Below, piece by piece: positions 50,480 to 60,522 of a DNA stretch of 64,000 nucleotides. A program made the translations under genes and the position numbers. The stretch covers positions 1 through 64,000 of the forward strand of contig CAIUCH010000050.1 of assembly GCA_903897605.1 (NCBI GenBank), written 5' to 3'. This DNA is from an uncultured Alphaproteobacteria bacterium. GTDB lineage: Bacteria > Pseudomonadota > Alphaproteobacteria > Micropepsales > Micropepsaceae. How positions within the stretch are numbered: position 1 is the stretch's first letter; each line of letters opens with the position of its first letter. Below the pieces are notes generated by a model, which did no database searches, had not been told where the DNA came from, and saw only the letters and a program-made list of their open reading frames with translations.

Positions 50480-50813
50480 TTTTTCCCAAATATCCGTTGG
50501 CGAGCCGCGAGTTGTTCGGGAATTTCGAGATGCCGCACCCACTAAGATCATGTTGCCGTTAGGATCTTTATTGCTTCGACGTGCGCAGAGTGTGCTCAAA
50601 TGCTGGGCATCCGTGCGGCAGCATGCCTGCATCATCGCGGCCGGTATTTTCCGGCATGCCTAGAAAGACATCACGACGCCGAGTCGATAGGCAACCCGTC
50701 CGCTCACAACGCCACTGGATCGGAGGGAGCCGATGCCATAACCTCTTTGCCATTGCCGGGATCAACACGCCGTCGATCACTCCCAAGTCCAAAGTGATTG
50801 CGGCAATCGGGGG

Positions 50814-52538
50814 ATGACCATGACCATCAAACGCAGTCGCAGACAGATTCTCGAGTCGATGGGCTTTGGAACCAGTGTTCTGCTGGGATCATCCTGGCTC
50901 GACGCAGCGCGGGCGGCCGAGGAAAATCCCAGGCCCGATCTTATCGTCATCAACGCCAAGGTCACGACCATGGATCGTGCCGCGCCGGCGGCAGAGGCTT
51001 TCGCGGTGCGTGCGGGCCGGTTTACGGCAGTGGGCAGCACGGCAGACATGAAGTCGTTGGCGAGCCCCAAAACACAGGTCTATGACGCCAAGGGTATGAT
51101 GGTGGTGCCCGGCTTCAACGATACCCACAATCACGGCGGTGGCGACCTTCTGCTTTACGAAGTTCTGGTCGGCAATCCCTATGTCGTCGAATTTGTCACC
51201 ATTCAGAGCATCATCGATAAACTGAAGGCGCGTGCGGCGAAGACGCCGCCGGGTTCCTGGGTGATCGGCTATTATTACGACGACACCAAGGTGAAAGATA
51301 ATCGCCCGCTCAACAACAAGGATCTGGACAAGGTCTCGACTGTGCATCCCGTCATGGTCATCCATCGCGGCGGCCACACGTCGTTCTACAACAGCAAGGC
51401 CATGGAGATGGCGGGCTTGACCAAGAACACGCCGCCTCATTTCGGCGGCACCTTCGACAAGGACGCCAATGGCGAGTTGAACGGCCGCGTCACTGACAAT
51501 GCCCGCGATATCTTCAAGGGCGTCGGAAAGATCGTCGCCTACAGCCCCGCGGAACAGGAGCGCCGTTCGGTCAGCGGCGTGGAATTCATCTCCAAGAAGT
51601 TCGTCGAGTATGGCCTGACCAGTGTATGCCACGACGAAGACGTGCTGGCCGCGATGCAAACGGTGCGCCAACGCGGCAATCTTCTCCACAGAGTCAGCTA
51701 TGAACCCGACGATGTCCTTGTGGAGGCCATGATCAAGACGGGTATCAAGACGGATTTTGGCGACGAGTGGATCAAGTTCGGCGCCACCTCCGAGCATGTG
51801 GTCGACGGTTCCTTCTCCGAGCGTACCGCCGCGATGAGCCGGCCCTATCTGGGCATCTCGCCGTCCTATAAGGGCAATGTGACGGAAAAACAGAAGGATA
51901 CGAATGTCTGGGCCGAAAGGGTGCATCGAGCCGGCATTCGTCTGAACTGTCATGCCAATGGCGATGTGGCCATCGATCAGGTGATGACGGCGTATGAGCT
52001 GGCGTTGAAGGCCTATCCCGTGCCCAACAGCCGGCCCAAGATCACGCACTGCACCTTCATCAACGATGATCTCATCCGGCGGATGAAGGCAGTGGATCTT
52101 GTGCCGTCATTGTTCAGCTCTTACGCCTATTACAATTCGGACAAATTCCATTTCTACGGCGAAGACTACATGAAAAACGCCATGGCGTATCGCACCTTCG
52201 AGGATGCCGGCCTGCACGCTTCCACCGGTTCGGATTTCGGAACGCCCGGACCCTTTGCGCCTCTGATGTCCATACAGGGCATGGTGACCCGCAAAGGGTT
52301 CAATGGCGAAATTTGGGGCGCCAATCAGAAGCTGACGGTGGACCAGGCGATCCGGGCATCAAGTTATAACGGCGCTTACAATACCCGCGAAGAAAACATC
52401 AAAGGCTCAATTACCGCGGGTAAGTTGGCGGACTATGTGGTGCTGGCCGATGATCTGCACAAAATCGATCCGGAAAAGATCAAGGATGTGAAGATCGTTC
52501 AAACCGTGGTCGGGGGGATTGCCCGATATCAGGCCTAG
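50814..52538 (+). CDS. YtcJ-like metal-dependent amidohydrolase with Tat-like leader
   Basis: KRSRRQILESMGFGTSVLLG; DLIVINAKVTTMDRAAPAAEAFAVRAGRFTAVG; GFNDTHNHGG; NCHANGDVAIDQVM; GSDFGTPGPFAPLMSIQGMVTR. Confidence 0.88.
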   Translation: MTMTIKRSRRQILESMGFGTSVLLGSSWLDAARAAEENPRPDLIVINAKVTTMDRAAPAAEAFAVRAGRFTAVGSTADMKSLASPKTQVYDAKGMMVVPGFNDTHNHGGGDLLLYEVLVGNPYVVEFVTIQSIIDKLKARAAKTPPGSWVIGYYYDDTKVKDNRPLNNKDLDKVSTVHPVMVIHRGGHTSFYNSKAMEMAGLTKNTPPHFGGTFDKDANGELNGRVTDNARDIFKGVGKIVAYSPAEQERRSVSGVEFISKKFVEYGLTSVCHDEDVLAAMQTVRQRGNLLHRVSYEPDDVLVEAMIKTGIKTDFGDEWIKFGATSEHVVDGSFSERTAAMSRPYLGISPSYKGNVTEKQKDTNVWAERVHRAGIRLNCHANGDVAIDQVMTAYELALKAYPVPNSRPKITHCTFINDDLIRRMKAVDLVPSLFSSYAYYNSDKFHFYGEDYMKNAMAYRTFEDAGLHASTGSDFGTPGPFAPLMSIQGMVTRKGFNGEIWGANQKLTVDQAIRASSYNGAYNTREENIKGSITAGKLADYVVLADDLHKIDPEKIKDVKIVQTVVGGIARYQA

Positions 52539-52560
52539 AGGCCGTGTTCCGCTCCGAACA

Positions 52561-53700
52561 TTATTCCGTTTCAAATCTATAAACGGTCTGGCTCCGGTAA
52601 TTTTCCCCGGGTTGCAAAGTCGTCGACGGAAAATTCGCGTGATTGGGGGAATCGGGGAAGTGCTGCGTCTCCATGCAGAACCCGGTGCGATACGCCAAAA
52701 CCGATCCGTTCTTTCCCACCGCCTTTCCATCCAGAAAATTGCCACTGTAGAACTGAATGCCGGGCTCCGTCGTGCGGATCTCCAATACCCGTCCCGTTGC
52801 AGGCTCAACCACATGGGCAGCCAGTTTCAGCCCGGCTCCGCTGGCCAGGACCCAATTGTGGTCATAGCCCTTTCCCAGCTTCAGTTGCTCATCGCTATCG
52901 GCAATGCGCTTTCCGATCGCGACGGGTTTTCGGAAATCGAATGGCGTGCCTTCGACATTGCGCAGCTCGCCCGTGGGGATCAGGCCATTATCGACCGGCG
53001 TGAATTGCGGCGCCTCCAGCCGAACCATATGGCCAAGGATATTCTTTTGCGGGTCCCCGGCGAGGTTGAAATAGGAATGATTGGTCAGATTCACCACGGT
53101 GGCCTTGTCGGTATGCGCGAAATATTGCACGCGCAATTCGTTCCGATCGGTCCAGGTGTAGAGGACGCGGACCGAAAGATTGCCGGGATAACCTTCCTCG
53201 CCATCCTTGCTGACATAGGTCAGTTCCAGGGCCTGACCTTCCTTTGAAGGCCGTTCATGGGCCGTCCACACGACCTTGTTGAAACCGCGCTTGCCGCCGT
53301 GAAGGCTGTTCTGCCCGTCATTCTTCGCCAAGAGATAAGTCTGGCCATCCAGGGCAAATTTCGCGCCGCCGATGCGGTTGCCATAACGCCCGATCAATCC
53401 GCCAAAATACGATGTGCCGGTTTCATATCCTTTCAGGGAATCATATCCCAGAACGACATCCGCCAGTTTTCCCTCCCGGTCCGGAACCTCTATGGCGACA
53501 ATTGTCGCGCCGAAGTCGGTGATGGAAACCTTGGCGCCTTTCGTGTTTTGAAGAACATATAGATGAGCGTCGGACCCTTCGGATGTCTTGCCGAACGATT
53601 TGGTCAGGATGGATGGTGCGGACATGGCCGGCTCCCACGACAATGCCGCCATTGCGGTCAAGGCGAGCATGATCGAAAAAATGGATTGGTGAATCTTCAT
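52561..53700 (-). CDS. galM: Exported aldose 1-epimerase
   Basis: Signal peptide; VSITDFGATIVAIEVPDREGKLADVVLGYDSL; GLIGRYGNRI; VVNLTNHSYFNLAG; GIQFYSGNFLDG. Confidence 0.9.
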   Translation of the reverse strand: MKIHQSIFSIMLALTAMAALSWEPAMSAPSILTKSFGKTSEGSDAHLYVLQNTKGAKVSITDFGATIVAIEVPDREGKLADVVLGYDSLKGYETGTSYFGGLIGRYGNRIGGAKFALDGQTYLLAKNDGQNSLHGGKRGFNKVVWTAHERPSKEGQALELTYVSKDGEEGYPGNLSVRVLYTWTDRNELRVQYFAHTDKATVVNLTNHSYFNLAGDPQKNILGHMVRLEAPQFTPVDNGLIPTGELRNVEGTPFDFRKPVAIGKRIADSDEQLKLGKGYDHNWVLASGAGLKLAAHVVEPATGRVLEIRTTEPGIQFYSGNFLDGKAVGKNGSVLAYRTGFCMETQHFPDSPNHANFPSTTLQPGENYRSQTVYRFETE

Positions 53701-53863
53701 GATGCGCCTCGGGCGGAGATCAATTCGGTTTCCTGTGTCATGACGAAAAATCGCAGTCCTATTGCCATTATTCATTGCCGCCCCCGTTTGATGAAAGCTC
53801 GCGCAACAGGGGCAGCAAGTCAAGAAATGGCTCCGGATGGTTGGACGGCTTGCCCGCCGCCTC

Positions 53864-55432
53864 TCACCAGAATGTGGCGTAGAGCGCGGTCAGGATTGCG
53901 ATGACCAGCACGCTTGCGACATTGAATGAAAGGGAAGTCGAGTAGTCGATGTTTGAAACATCGATGGTGGAGGTGGACCTCTTGCGCTGCAGCAGCGAAA
54001 CCACAATCGCCGCGCCCAGGCAGATCAGGAACACATAGCCCACGCGGTTCATGAACGGAATTTCGGGCGCATAGATCTTGTAGCCATAGGACAACACCAC
54101 CGACCCGATCGCCGCGACAAAGGCGCCCGCTGTTGTCGCGCGCGGCCAGAACAATCCCAGAATGAAGATCACGACGATGCCCGGAGTCACGAATCCGGTA
54201 TATTCCTGAATATATTGAAAGGCCTGGGGAAGATTTCCAAGCAGCGGCTTTGCCGTCAGCAATGCGGCAACCAGTGCGACGACCGCCGTGATGCGGCCGA
54301 CGATCACCAGCATGCGCTCGCTCGCATTTTTGTGCAGCGGTTTGTAAAGGTCGATCGTGAAGATGGTGGCGATGGAATTTATCTTGGACCCCATCGACGC
54401 GATGATTGCCGCGATCAGCGCGGCAAACACCAGGCCGAGAAGACCCGGCGGCAACAATGTCATGAGATAGGGATAGGCCTGATCGGGCTTGGCCAGATGC
54501 GGCGCCAATGTGCCCGCCGCGATCCCCGGCAGCACCACAAGCACGGGCATGAGCAGCTTCAGGAAGGCGGCGAGAACGATGCCGGTTTGTGCTTCGGCAG
54601 TATCCTTCGCCGCCAGGGCGCGCTGGATGATGTATTGATTGAATCCCCAATAGGACAAATTCATGATCCACATGCCGCCGACCAGGACCGACAGGCCGGG
54701 CAAATCCATATAACTCGGATTGTCCGGCGAAAGGATCATCTGGAACTTGCCCGGCATCTGGGCCCTCAGCGTATTGAACCCGCCGATCACGCCGCCTATG
54801 CCGGTGCCGCCAGATATTTTTTCCAGCGCGATCGCGGCAATCACCAAACCGCCCAGCACCAGCAGGCTGACTTGGACGATGTCGGTCAGCGCCACGGCTT
54901 TAAGCCCGCCATAAAGCGCATAGGCGCCGGCAAACACGCCCAGCCCAAGCATGGCATATTCGATGTCCAATCCGGTGACGGTATGGACCGCGGTTGCGCC
55001 AAGCCAGAGAATGGATGTCAGATTCACGAAGACATAGAGTCCGAGCCAGAATATGGCCATCACCAGCCGCACACTGGTGCCATACCGGCGCTGGAGGAAT
55101 TCCGGCATCGTGCTGATTTGGTTTTTCAGGAAGATCGGCAGGAAAAATTTGCCCACGATCAGCAAGGTCAGCGCCGCCATCCATTCATAGGATGCAATGC
55201 CCAACCCGATGACATAGCCCGACCCGGACATGCCGATGATTTGTTCCGCCGAGATATTTGCCGCGATCAGCGAGGTGCCGATCGCCCACCAGGGCAGGTT
55301 CCTACTGGCCAGGAAATAATCCCTGCTGTTTTTGACATGGCCGGGTTTTTCGCGCGAAACCCATTGGGCAAGCGTGAAGATCGATACGGCATATACCAAT
55401 ATGACGGCGATATCGGCGAATGACAGGTTCAT
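53864..55432 (-). CDS. Sodium:solute (SSS/SGLT-type) sugar symporter
   Basis: SRDYFLASRNLPWWAIGTSLIAANISAEQIIGMSGSGYVIGLGIASYEWMA; LGLVFAALIAAIIASMGSKINSIATIFTIDLY. Confidence 0.9.
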   Translation of the reverse strand: MNLSFADIAVILVYAVSIFTLAQWVSREKPGHVKNSRDYFLASRNLPWWAIGTSLIAANISAEQIIGMSGSGYVIGLGIASYEWMAALTLLIVGKFFLPIFLKNQISTMPEFLQRRYGTSVRLVMAIFWLGLYVFVNLTSILWLGATAVHTVTGLDIEYAMLGLGVFAGAYALYGGLKAVALTDIVQVSLLVLGGLVIAAIALEKISGGTGIGGVIGGFNTLRAQMPGKFQMILSPDNPSYMDLPGLSVLVGGMWIMNLSYWGFNQYIIQRALAAKDTAEAQTGIVLAAFLKLLMPVLVVLPGIAAGTLAPHLAKPDQAYPYLMTLLPPGLLGLVFAALIAAIIASMGSKINSIATIFTIDLYKPLHKNASERMLVIVGRITAVVALVAALLTAKPLLGNLPQAFQYIQEYTGFVTPGIVVIFILGLFWPRATTAGAFVAAIGSVVLSYGYKIYAPEIPFMNRVGYVFLICLGAAIVVSLLQRKRSTSTIDVSNIDYSTSLSFNVASVLVIAILTALYATFW

Positions 55433-55450
55433 GCGAATCCAGCCCCTGAT

Positions 55451-56083
55451 CTATTTTCTCTGTTGTGTCTGCCCGATTGTTTCAACCGCGCGCCGCGCGC
55501 GGGCGGCAATATCGGCAATGGCATAGTCCGGCTTGAAAAGCTCCGATCCGAAACCAAATCCCGCCGCGCCGGCGCGAATCCAAGCGCCGATCTGCTCGGA
55601 CCCCACACCGCCAACGGCATAGACCTTGATGTGATCTGGAAGAACCGCTCGCAGCGCCGTCACATGCGCAGGGCCATAGGTTGCGGCAGGAAACAGCTTC
55701 AGTCGTGTCGCGCCGGCCTTTGCCGCAGCGAACGCTTCTGTTGCCGTGGCAAATCCCGGCATCGAGACCATGTCCAACGACAAGGAGCGGGCAATGATGC
55801 CTGAATCGGTATTTGGCGAGACGACCAGTTGGCCGCCCGCCTCGCGCGTACGGTCTACGTCGTCCAGCCGCAACACGGTGCCCGCGCCGATGAGGCAGGA
55901 ATTTCCCAACAATTTTCTCAGCCGGGAAATGCTCTTGAACGGCTCGGGAGAATTTAGCGGCACCTCGATGGCGCGGATACCGGCGGAAAAAAGAGCATCG
56001 CCGACAGCCTCGACGCGGTCGGGAACGACCCCGCGCAGAATCGCGACCAGGGGAATCTCGTCAAGCAGCCTTTCATGCGGCAC
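55451..56083 (-). CDS. dgoA: 2-dehydro-3-deoxy-6-phosphogalactonate aldolase
   Basis: IPLVAILRGVVPDRVEAVGDALFSAGIRAIEVPLNSPEP; IGAGTVL; LKLFPA; GGVGSEQIGAWIRAGAAGFGFGSELF; likely GTG start overlapping dgoK end. Confidence 0.9.
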   Translation of the reverse strand: MPHERLLDEIPLVAILRGVVPDRVEAVGDALFSAGIRAIEVPLNSPEPFKSISRLRKLLGNSCLIGAGTVLRLDDVDRTREAGGQLVVSPNTDSGIIARSLSLDMVSMPGFATATEAFAAAKAGATRLKLFPAATYGPAHVTALRAVLPDHIKVYAVGGVGSEQIGAWIRAGAAGFGFGSELFKPDYAIADIAARARRAVETIGQTQQRK

Positions 56084-57026
56084 GGCCGGCGCCCCCGTCG
56101 AACAACATGTCGTGGAGCATAGCCAACCCGCCAAGGGATGCAATTTCACCATCGATTTGGCGGGTGGCAAAACCATGGACCTCAAGCGCTTGCGCGTAAA
56201 GCTGGCTCAACCTGGGCGCGCCGATCACGGTGACCCGCTGCGCATCCGGCAATTCGGCCCGGAACAGGCGTTTTGCTCCGGACACATCCTGGCCGATGAT
56301 CAGCCCGGACAAATGGGCCGCCGCGTCCTCGCGGTTCAATTCTCCCCGCAACTGACGGCTGCGAACCTCAAACAACAGATGGATGAGTTCGGCATCGGGA
56401 AATTTCCTGGTCTGCGCGAGCGCCCGTGCGAATGCGGCGCCCCCGGTGACGTCCGCCATGCCGTCGCCATTCACCAGGATGCTGTGGCTGCGAAGGATTT
56501 CGAACAATTCGCCGGCCAGGCCAGTTTGAAACTGTTCGACGACGCCGTCTTTGAGCGACACCCATTTGGTGTGCGTCCCGGGCAGGCAGAGAAATTGACG
56601 GCCCGCCACCAATCCTGGGTCGCTGCGGAGCGCACCCAATAGCTGGGTTTCTTCGCCGCGCATCATGTCCGGCGCTTGCAGGCGATTTTGACAGGTGAGA
56701 CCGGGCGCAATCGCGATCGCCCGCCCGTCGAAGTCAAAGCGGAACGAATTCGCCGCCATCGAATCCAATCCCGCCGGACAAACGATGTAGGGGACTTCGT
56801 GCCAACCTATGGTGGAACCGACCATGCCACACAAAATCGCCGGCAGTTTTCCGTGGCTGGCGTCCCAGCCTTCCACCAGGTTGGAAAAAGCACTGCCGAT
56901 TTTGTCGCGCGCGCCGCCGACGCCTTTGCCGGCTTTGCGTTCCAGCACTTCGCCCTGGCGGTCACAAAGATACAGCCGCAAATGTGTGGTGCCCCAGTCC
57001 CCCGCGATGAACGCAGCGTTCGGCAC
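56073..57026 (-). CDS. dgoK: 2-dehydro-3-deoxygalactonokinase
   Basis: FIAGDWGTTHLRLYLCDRQGEVLERK; CGMVGSTIGWHEVPYIVCPAG; LPGTHTKWVSLKDGVVEQFQTGLAGELFEIL. Confidence 0.93.
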   Translation of the reverse strand: MPNAAFIAGDWGTTHLRLYLCDRQGEVLERKAGKGVGGARDKIGSAFSNLVEGWDASHGKLPAILCGMVGSTIGWHEVPYIVCPAGLDSMAANSFRFDFDGRAIAIAPGLTCQNRLQAPDMMRGEETQLLGALRSDPGLVAGRQFLCLPGTHTKWVSLKDGVVEQFQTGLAGELFEILRSHSILVNGDGMADVTGGAAFARALAQTRKFPDAELIHLLFEVRSRQLRGELNREDAAAHLSGLIIGQDVSGAKRLFRAELPDAQRVTVIGAPRLSQLYAQALEVHGFATRQIDGEIASLGGLAMLHDMLFDGGAGRAA

Positions 57027-57125
57027 TGATGCGGCTCTCTGCTTGTGTGCTGCCCCAGGGCCGATTTAATTGATAAAGGCGCAGGCTGTAAAGCAAGTCG
57101 ACATGCTGTCTGGAGGCTTGCCAGC

Positions 57126-58055
57126 TTAGGGGTCGAACCGATCCACAATCATGCGCGTGCCGACCAGAAAGGCATCGGCCACCAGTTGGAACGGGCGTGC
57201 ATCGACATCGCTGACGCCTTTCGCCACCAGGTCGGCGAAATGGCGATAAAGCGACGGGTACTCCCCTTCCACTTCTGCCGTCGCAACAGGCTTGCCATCG
57301 GCAAAAAGCCGATTCCCCCCTTCGGACAGCCTCAAGCTACCTTCCTCCGTCTCGATATCGATGTCCCAGGTTTGCAAGCCGGTGTGCCGGAAATCAAAAT
57401 TCGCCGCTATCGGCGTTCCGGCGTCGGTTGACAGATTGAGGTCCGCGGCGATTGGGGCTTGGCAATTTTCCGGAATATAAAGATGGGCCTCATTCACGAA
57501 GACGGCGCGCGGCAGGATTTTCGTCAAAATCGATAAGGCGTTGATGCCGGGATCGAAAACGCCGAAGCCGCCCGCCCGCCAAATCCATTCCTGCCCGGGA
57601 TGCCATTGGCGCACATCCTCTTTCCATGTGATCCGGATTGTGCGCACGGCCCGGCCCTCAAGCATTCTTTGTGTGGCGTATACGGCGGCGGCGTGCCGCG
57701 AATGCCAGCTTTGCAGAAGGACGCAATTCGATTGCCGGGCGAGCAGCGCCAGGTGATCCAGCTGGGCGGTGGTGGCGCAAGGCGGTTTTTCCAGAAATAC
57801 ATGCTTGCCGCGCGTCAGCGCCAACCGGGCGGCATCATAATGGACCTGGGGCGGCGTACAGATGGTGACGGCATCAAGGTCGGGACGGGCATCCAGCATG
57901 CCCTCGAAGCTGGCAAAATTGTCGATGCCCTCCACATGGGCATTTCTGCTTGCACAGGCTTCCAGTTTGAAGAGCGGATTTTCGCGCAACGCGGGAATAT
58001 GCTGACTTCTCGCGATCGCTCCGACGCCGACCAGGCCTATCTTGATTGGCTTCAC
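57126..58055 (-). CDS. Gfo/Idh/MocA oxidoreductase, D-galactose 1-dehydrogenase-like
   Basis: IKIGLVGVGAIARSQHIPALRENPLFKLEACASR; AVTICTPPQVHYDAARLALTRGKHVFLEKPPCAT; WHSRHAAAV; GVFDPGINALSI. Confidence 0.87.
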   Translation of the reverse strand: MKPIKIGLVGVGAIARSQHIPALRENPLFKLEACASRNAHVEGIDNFASFEGMLDARPDLDAVTICTPPQVHYDAARLALTRGKHVFLEKPPCATTAQLDHLALLARQSNCVLLQSWHSRHAAAVYATQRMLEGRAVRTIRITWKEDVRQWHPGQEWIWRAGGFGVFDPGINALSILTKILPRAVFVNEAHLYIPENCQAPIAADLNLSTDAGTPIAANFDFRHTGLQTWDIDIETEEGSLRLSEGGNRLFADGKPVATAEVEGEYPSLYRHFADLVAKGVSDVDARPFQLVADAFLVGTRMIVDRFDP

Positions 58056-58202
58056 CGAAGGTTCTTCCTCGCCTTGTGCGGACAGCAGTTCTTTAGGCTA
58101 CGAGGGACCGCCGCGCATGAATAGATGGCAATTTGTCTGACATTAGCGATATTGTAGAGCAACGTGTCTTTTGTATTTTGCAATCAACCGGGGGCAATGG
58201 CG

Positions 58203-59336
58203 ATGCGAATTTCAGGAATGATCTGGGCCGTCCTGCTTGTCGCGGTGTCGCTGGGGAGCCCGGCCCAGGCGCAAACCGGGCAAGCCGCCGGACGCTGGAG
58301 CGAGAAACAGGCCGATGACTGGTACGCCCGTCAGCCCTGGCTGGTCGGCAGCAACTATATCCCCGCCACGGACATCAATGAACTCGAAATGTGGCAAGCG
58401 GAAACTTTTGATCCCAAGCGCATCGATCTCGAACTCGGTTGGGCGCAAGCGACCGGCCTCAACACCATGCGGGTTTTCCTCCATGATCTGCCTTGGCAGC
58501 AAGACGCGGCCGGCTTTCAAAAACGCATTGACACCTTCCTCACGATTGCCGACAAGCATCATATCCGAATCCTTTTTGTGCTCTTCGATTCGTGCTGGGA
58601 TCCGAATCCGCATCTCGGCAAGCAGCCCGACCCGCGTCCGGGTATTCACAATTCCGGCTGGGTGCAAAGCCCCGGCGCGGCGGCGCTGAAGGATCCGGCG
58701 CAATACCCTCGCCTCGAAGCCTATGTCAAAGGCGTGGTAGGACGATTCGCCAACGATCCGCGTGTTGTCGGCTGGGACGTTTGGAATGAACCCAGCAACA
58801 CGAATGAAGGAAGTTACGACAAGCAGGAATTGTCCGGCAAAAAGGAAATCGTCCGCCAATTGCTTCCCAAGGTTTTTGCCTGGGCGCGCCAGGCCGGGGC
58901 CTCGCAGCCTCTCACCAGCGGTGTCTGGGAAGGCGACTGGTCATCGCTCGAGAAGGTAGATCCGATTGCCAGAATTCAGCTGGAGCAGTCCGACATCGTA
59001 TCTTTCCACAATTATGGCAAGCCGGCGGTATTCGCCAAGCTGGTCCGTGAACTTCAGGCCTATCATCGGCCCATCATCTGTACCGAATATATGGCGCGGC
59101 CCAATGGCAGCACTTTCCAGAGTATTCTGCCGGTCGCGAAGAAATATCACGTCGCCGCGATTAATTGGGGTTTGGTCGCCGGAAAGGCGCAGACTTATCT
59201 TCCTTGGGATTCCTGGAAGCATCCTTATATCGATCACCAGCCGAAAGTCTGGTTCCACGAAGTCTTCCGCACCGATGGCACGCCGTACAGAGTTGAAGAA
59301 ACCGATTTCATCCGCAAAATCACGGGCGAGAAATAA
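58203..59336 (+). CDS. Exported GH5-like clan-A glycoside hydrolase (ORF opens at 58164)
   Basis: Signal peptide MRISGMIWAVLLVAVSLGSPAQA; TMRVFLHDLPW; VGWDVWNEPSN (acid/base), PIICTEYMARPNG (nucleophile). Confidence 0.82.
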   Translation: MRISGMIWAVLLVAVSLGSPAQAQTGQAAGRWSEKQADDWYARQPWLVGSNYIPATDINELEMWQAETFDPKRIDLELGWAQATGLNTMRVFLHDLPWQQDAAGFQKRIDTFLTIADKHHIRILFVLFDSCWDPNPHLGKQPDPRPGIHNSGWVQSPGAAALKDPAQYPRLEAYVKGVVGRFANDPRVVGWDVWNEPSNTNEGSYDKQELSGKKEIVRQLLPKVFAWARQAGASQPLTSGVWEGDWSSLEKVDPIARIQLEQSDIVSFHNYGKPAVFAKLVRELQAYHRPIICTEYMARPNGSTFQSILPVAKKYHVAAINWGLVAGKAQTYLPWDSWKHPYIDHQPKVWFHEVFRTDGTPYRVEETDFIRKITGEK

Positions 59337-59362
59337 CGCCGCGTCGCACCAAGGCGTCTCGG

Positions 59363-60496
59363 TCAGGACTTCAACAGCCCGCGCTTGGCGAGATTGTGCA
59401 TCAGATCCGCGATGCCAAAATCCCATGGCGGCGCCGCGTTGCAATGGGTGACTTTGTTTTTCAGGCTGCCCAGCCGCGGCGTGGACACCTGCACCAGGTC
59501 ACCCAATTTGTGCGTGAAGCCCAGGCCGGGCTCATCGCGATCCTGGATCGGCGCAAACATGGTGCCCAGGAATAGCGCAAAACCATCGGGATAATGATGC
59601 TGGCTGATCGCCTGGCGCACCAGATCCAGTGGATCACGGCTGATTTCCTTCATCGAACTTTTGCCTTCCAGGCGATAGTTGTCCGGTCCGGCAATCGTCA
59701 GTTCCACCACGGCGCCGCGCACATCATCCATCGTGTAATGCACATCGAACATGCGGACGAACGGCCCAATGCTGCAGGACGCGTTATTGTCCTTGGCCTT
59801 GCCCAGCAACAGGGCGCTGCGGCCCTCGAAATCGCGCAGATTGACGTCATTGCCCAGGCTTGCGCCCACCGTCTCTCCAAGCCGGTTTGTCACCAGCACG
59901 ATTTCCGGCTCCGGATTGTTCCAGATGGAGTCGGAGCGTATGCCGATCTCCGCGCCCCAGCCGACCGACGAGAGCGGCGGCCCCTTGGTGAAGATCTCGG
60001 CGTCCGGCCCAATCGCCACTTCCAGATATTGCGACCACAATCCATCGGCGATGAAGGCTTCCTTCAATCGGGCGGCTTGCGGCGAACCAGGGCGGCAGGC
60101 GCGCAGATTCGAGCCGACATGGCTTTCCAGTGTCGCGCGAATGGCCTGCGCCTTGCCCGCGTCTCCGCGGGCGCGCTCCTCGATGACCCGTTCCATGGCC
60201 GAGATGGCGAAGGTGACACCGGCGGCCTTGACGCATTGCAAGTCTATGGGCGCAAGTAATCTTGGCCCGTTCTGCTTTTCCCAACTCGGTTGAAAATCGA
60301 AGTCCCGCAGATCCCCCAGGGCGCGGCCTGACAATGCGCCGGCGGGTTTTTCCAAAAGCTGCGAGACGGTGGATGCGATCCCAGAAAGATCGAACAAGAT
60401 GCCAGACCTGACAGCGACCGGGGTGGGACCATCGCCGAAATCGATCCGCCCGATCAGGATCGCCTTCTGCCAATCCTCGGGCAGGAAATCCAGCAT
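59363..60496 (-). CDS. Fumarylacetoacetate-hydrolase-fold protein; candidate 2-keto-3-deoxy-pentonate dehydratase (XylX/KdaD-like)
   Basis: GVTFAISAMERVIEERARGD; VGWGAEIGIRSDSIWNNPEPEIVLVTN; SLGNDVNLRDFEGRSALLLGKAKDNNASCSIGPFVRMFD; context of pentonate genes. Confidence 0.82.
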   Translation of the reverse strand: MLDFLPEDWQKAILIGRIDFGDGPTPVAVRSGILFDLSGIASTVSQLLEKPAGALSGRALGDLRDFDFQPSWEKQNGPRLLAPIDLQCVKAAGVTFAISAMERVIEERARGDAGKAQAIRATLESHVGSNLRACRPGSPQAARLKEAFIADGLWSQYLEVAIGPDAEIFTKGPPLSSVGWGAEIGIRSDSIWNNPEPEIVLVTNRLGETVGASLGNDVNLRDFEGRSALLLGKAKDNNASCSIGPFVRMFDVHYTMDDVRGAVVELTIAGPDNYRLEGKSSMKEISRDPLDLVRQAISQHHYPDGFALFLGTMFAPIQDRDEPGLGFTHKLGDLVQVSTPRLGSLKNKVTHCNAAPPWDFGIADLMHNLAKRGLLKS

Positions 60497-60522
60497 GTCT
60501 CAACTCCCTTGCGCAGGTCGCA

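Noticed and set aside
54215-55423. 402-aa + strand ORF antisense to the SSS symporter
   Set aside because: Shadow ORF with biased composition (HDRRD...); the opposite strand encodes a clear SSS protein.
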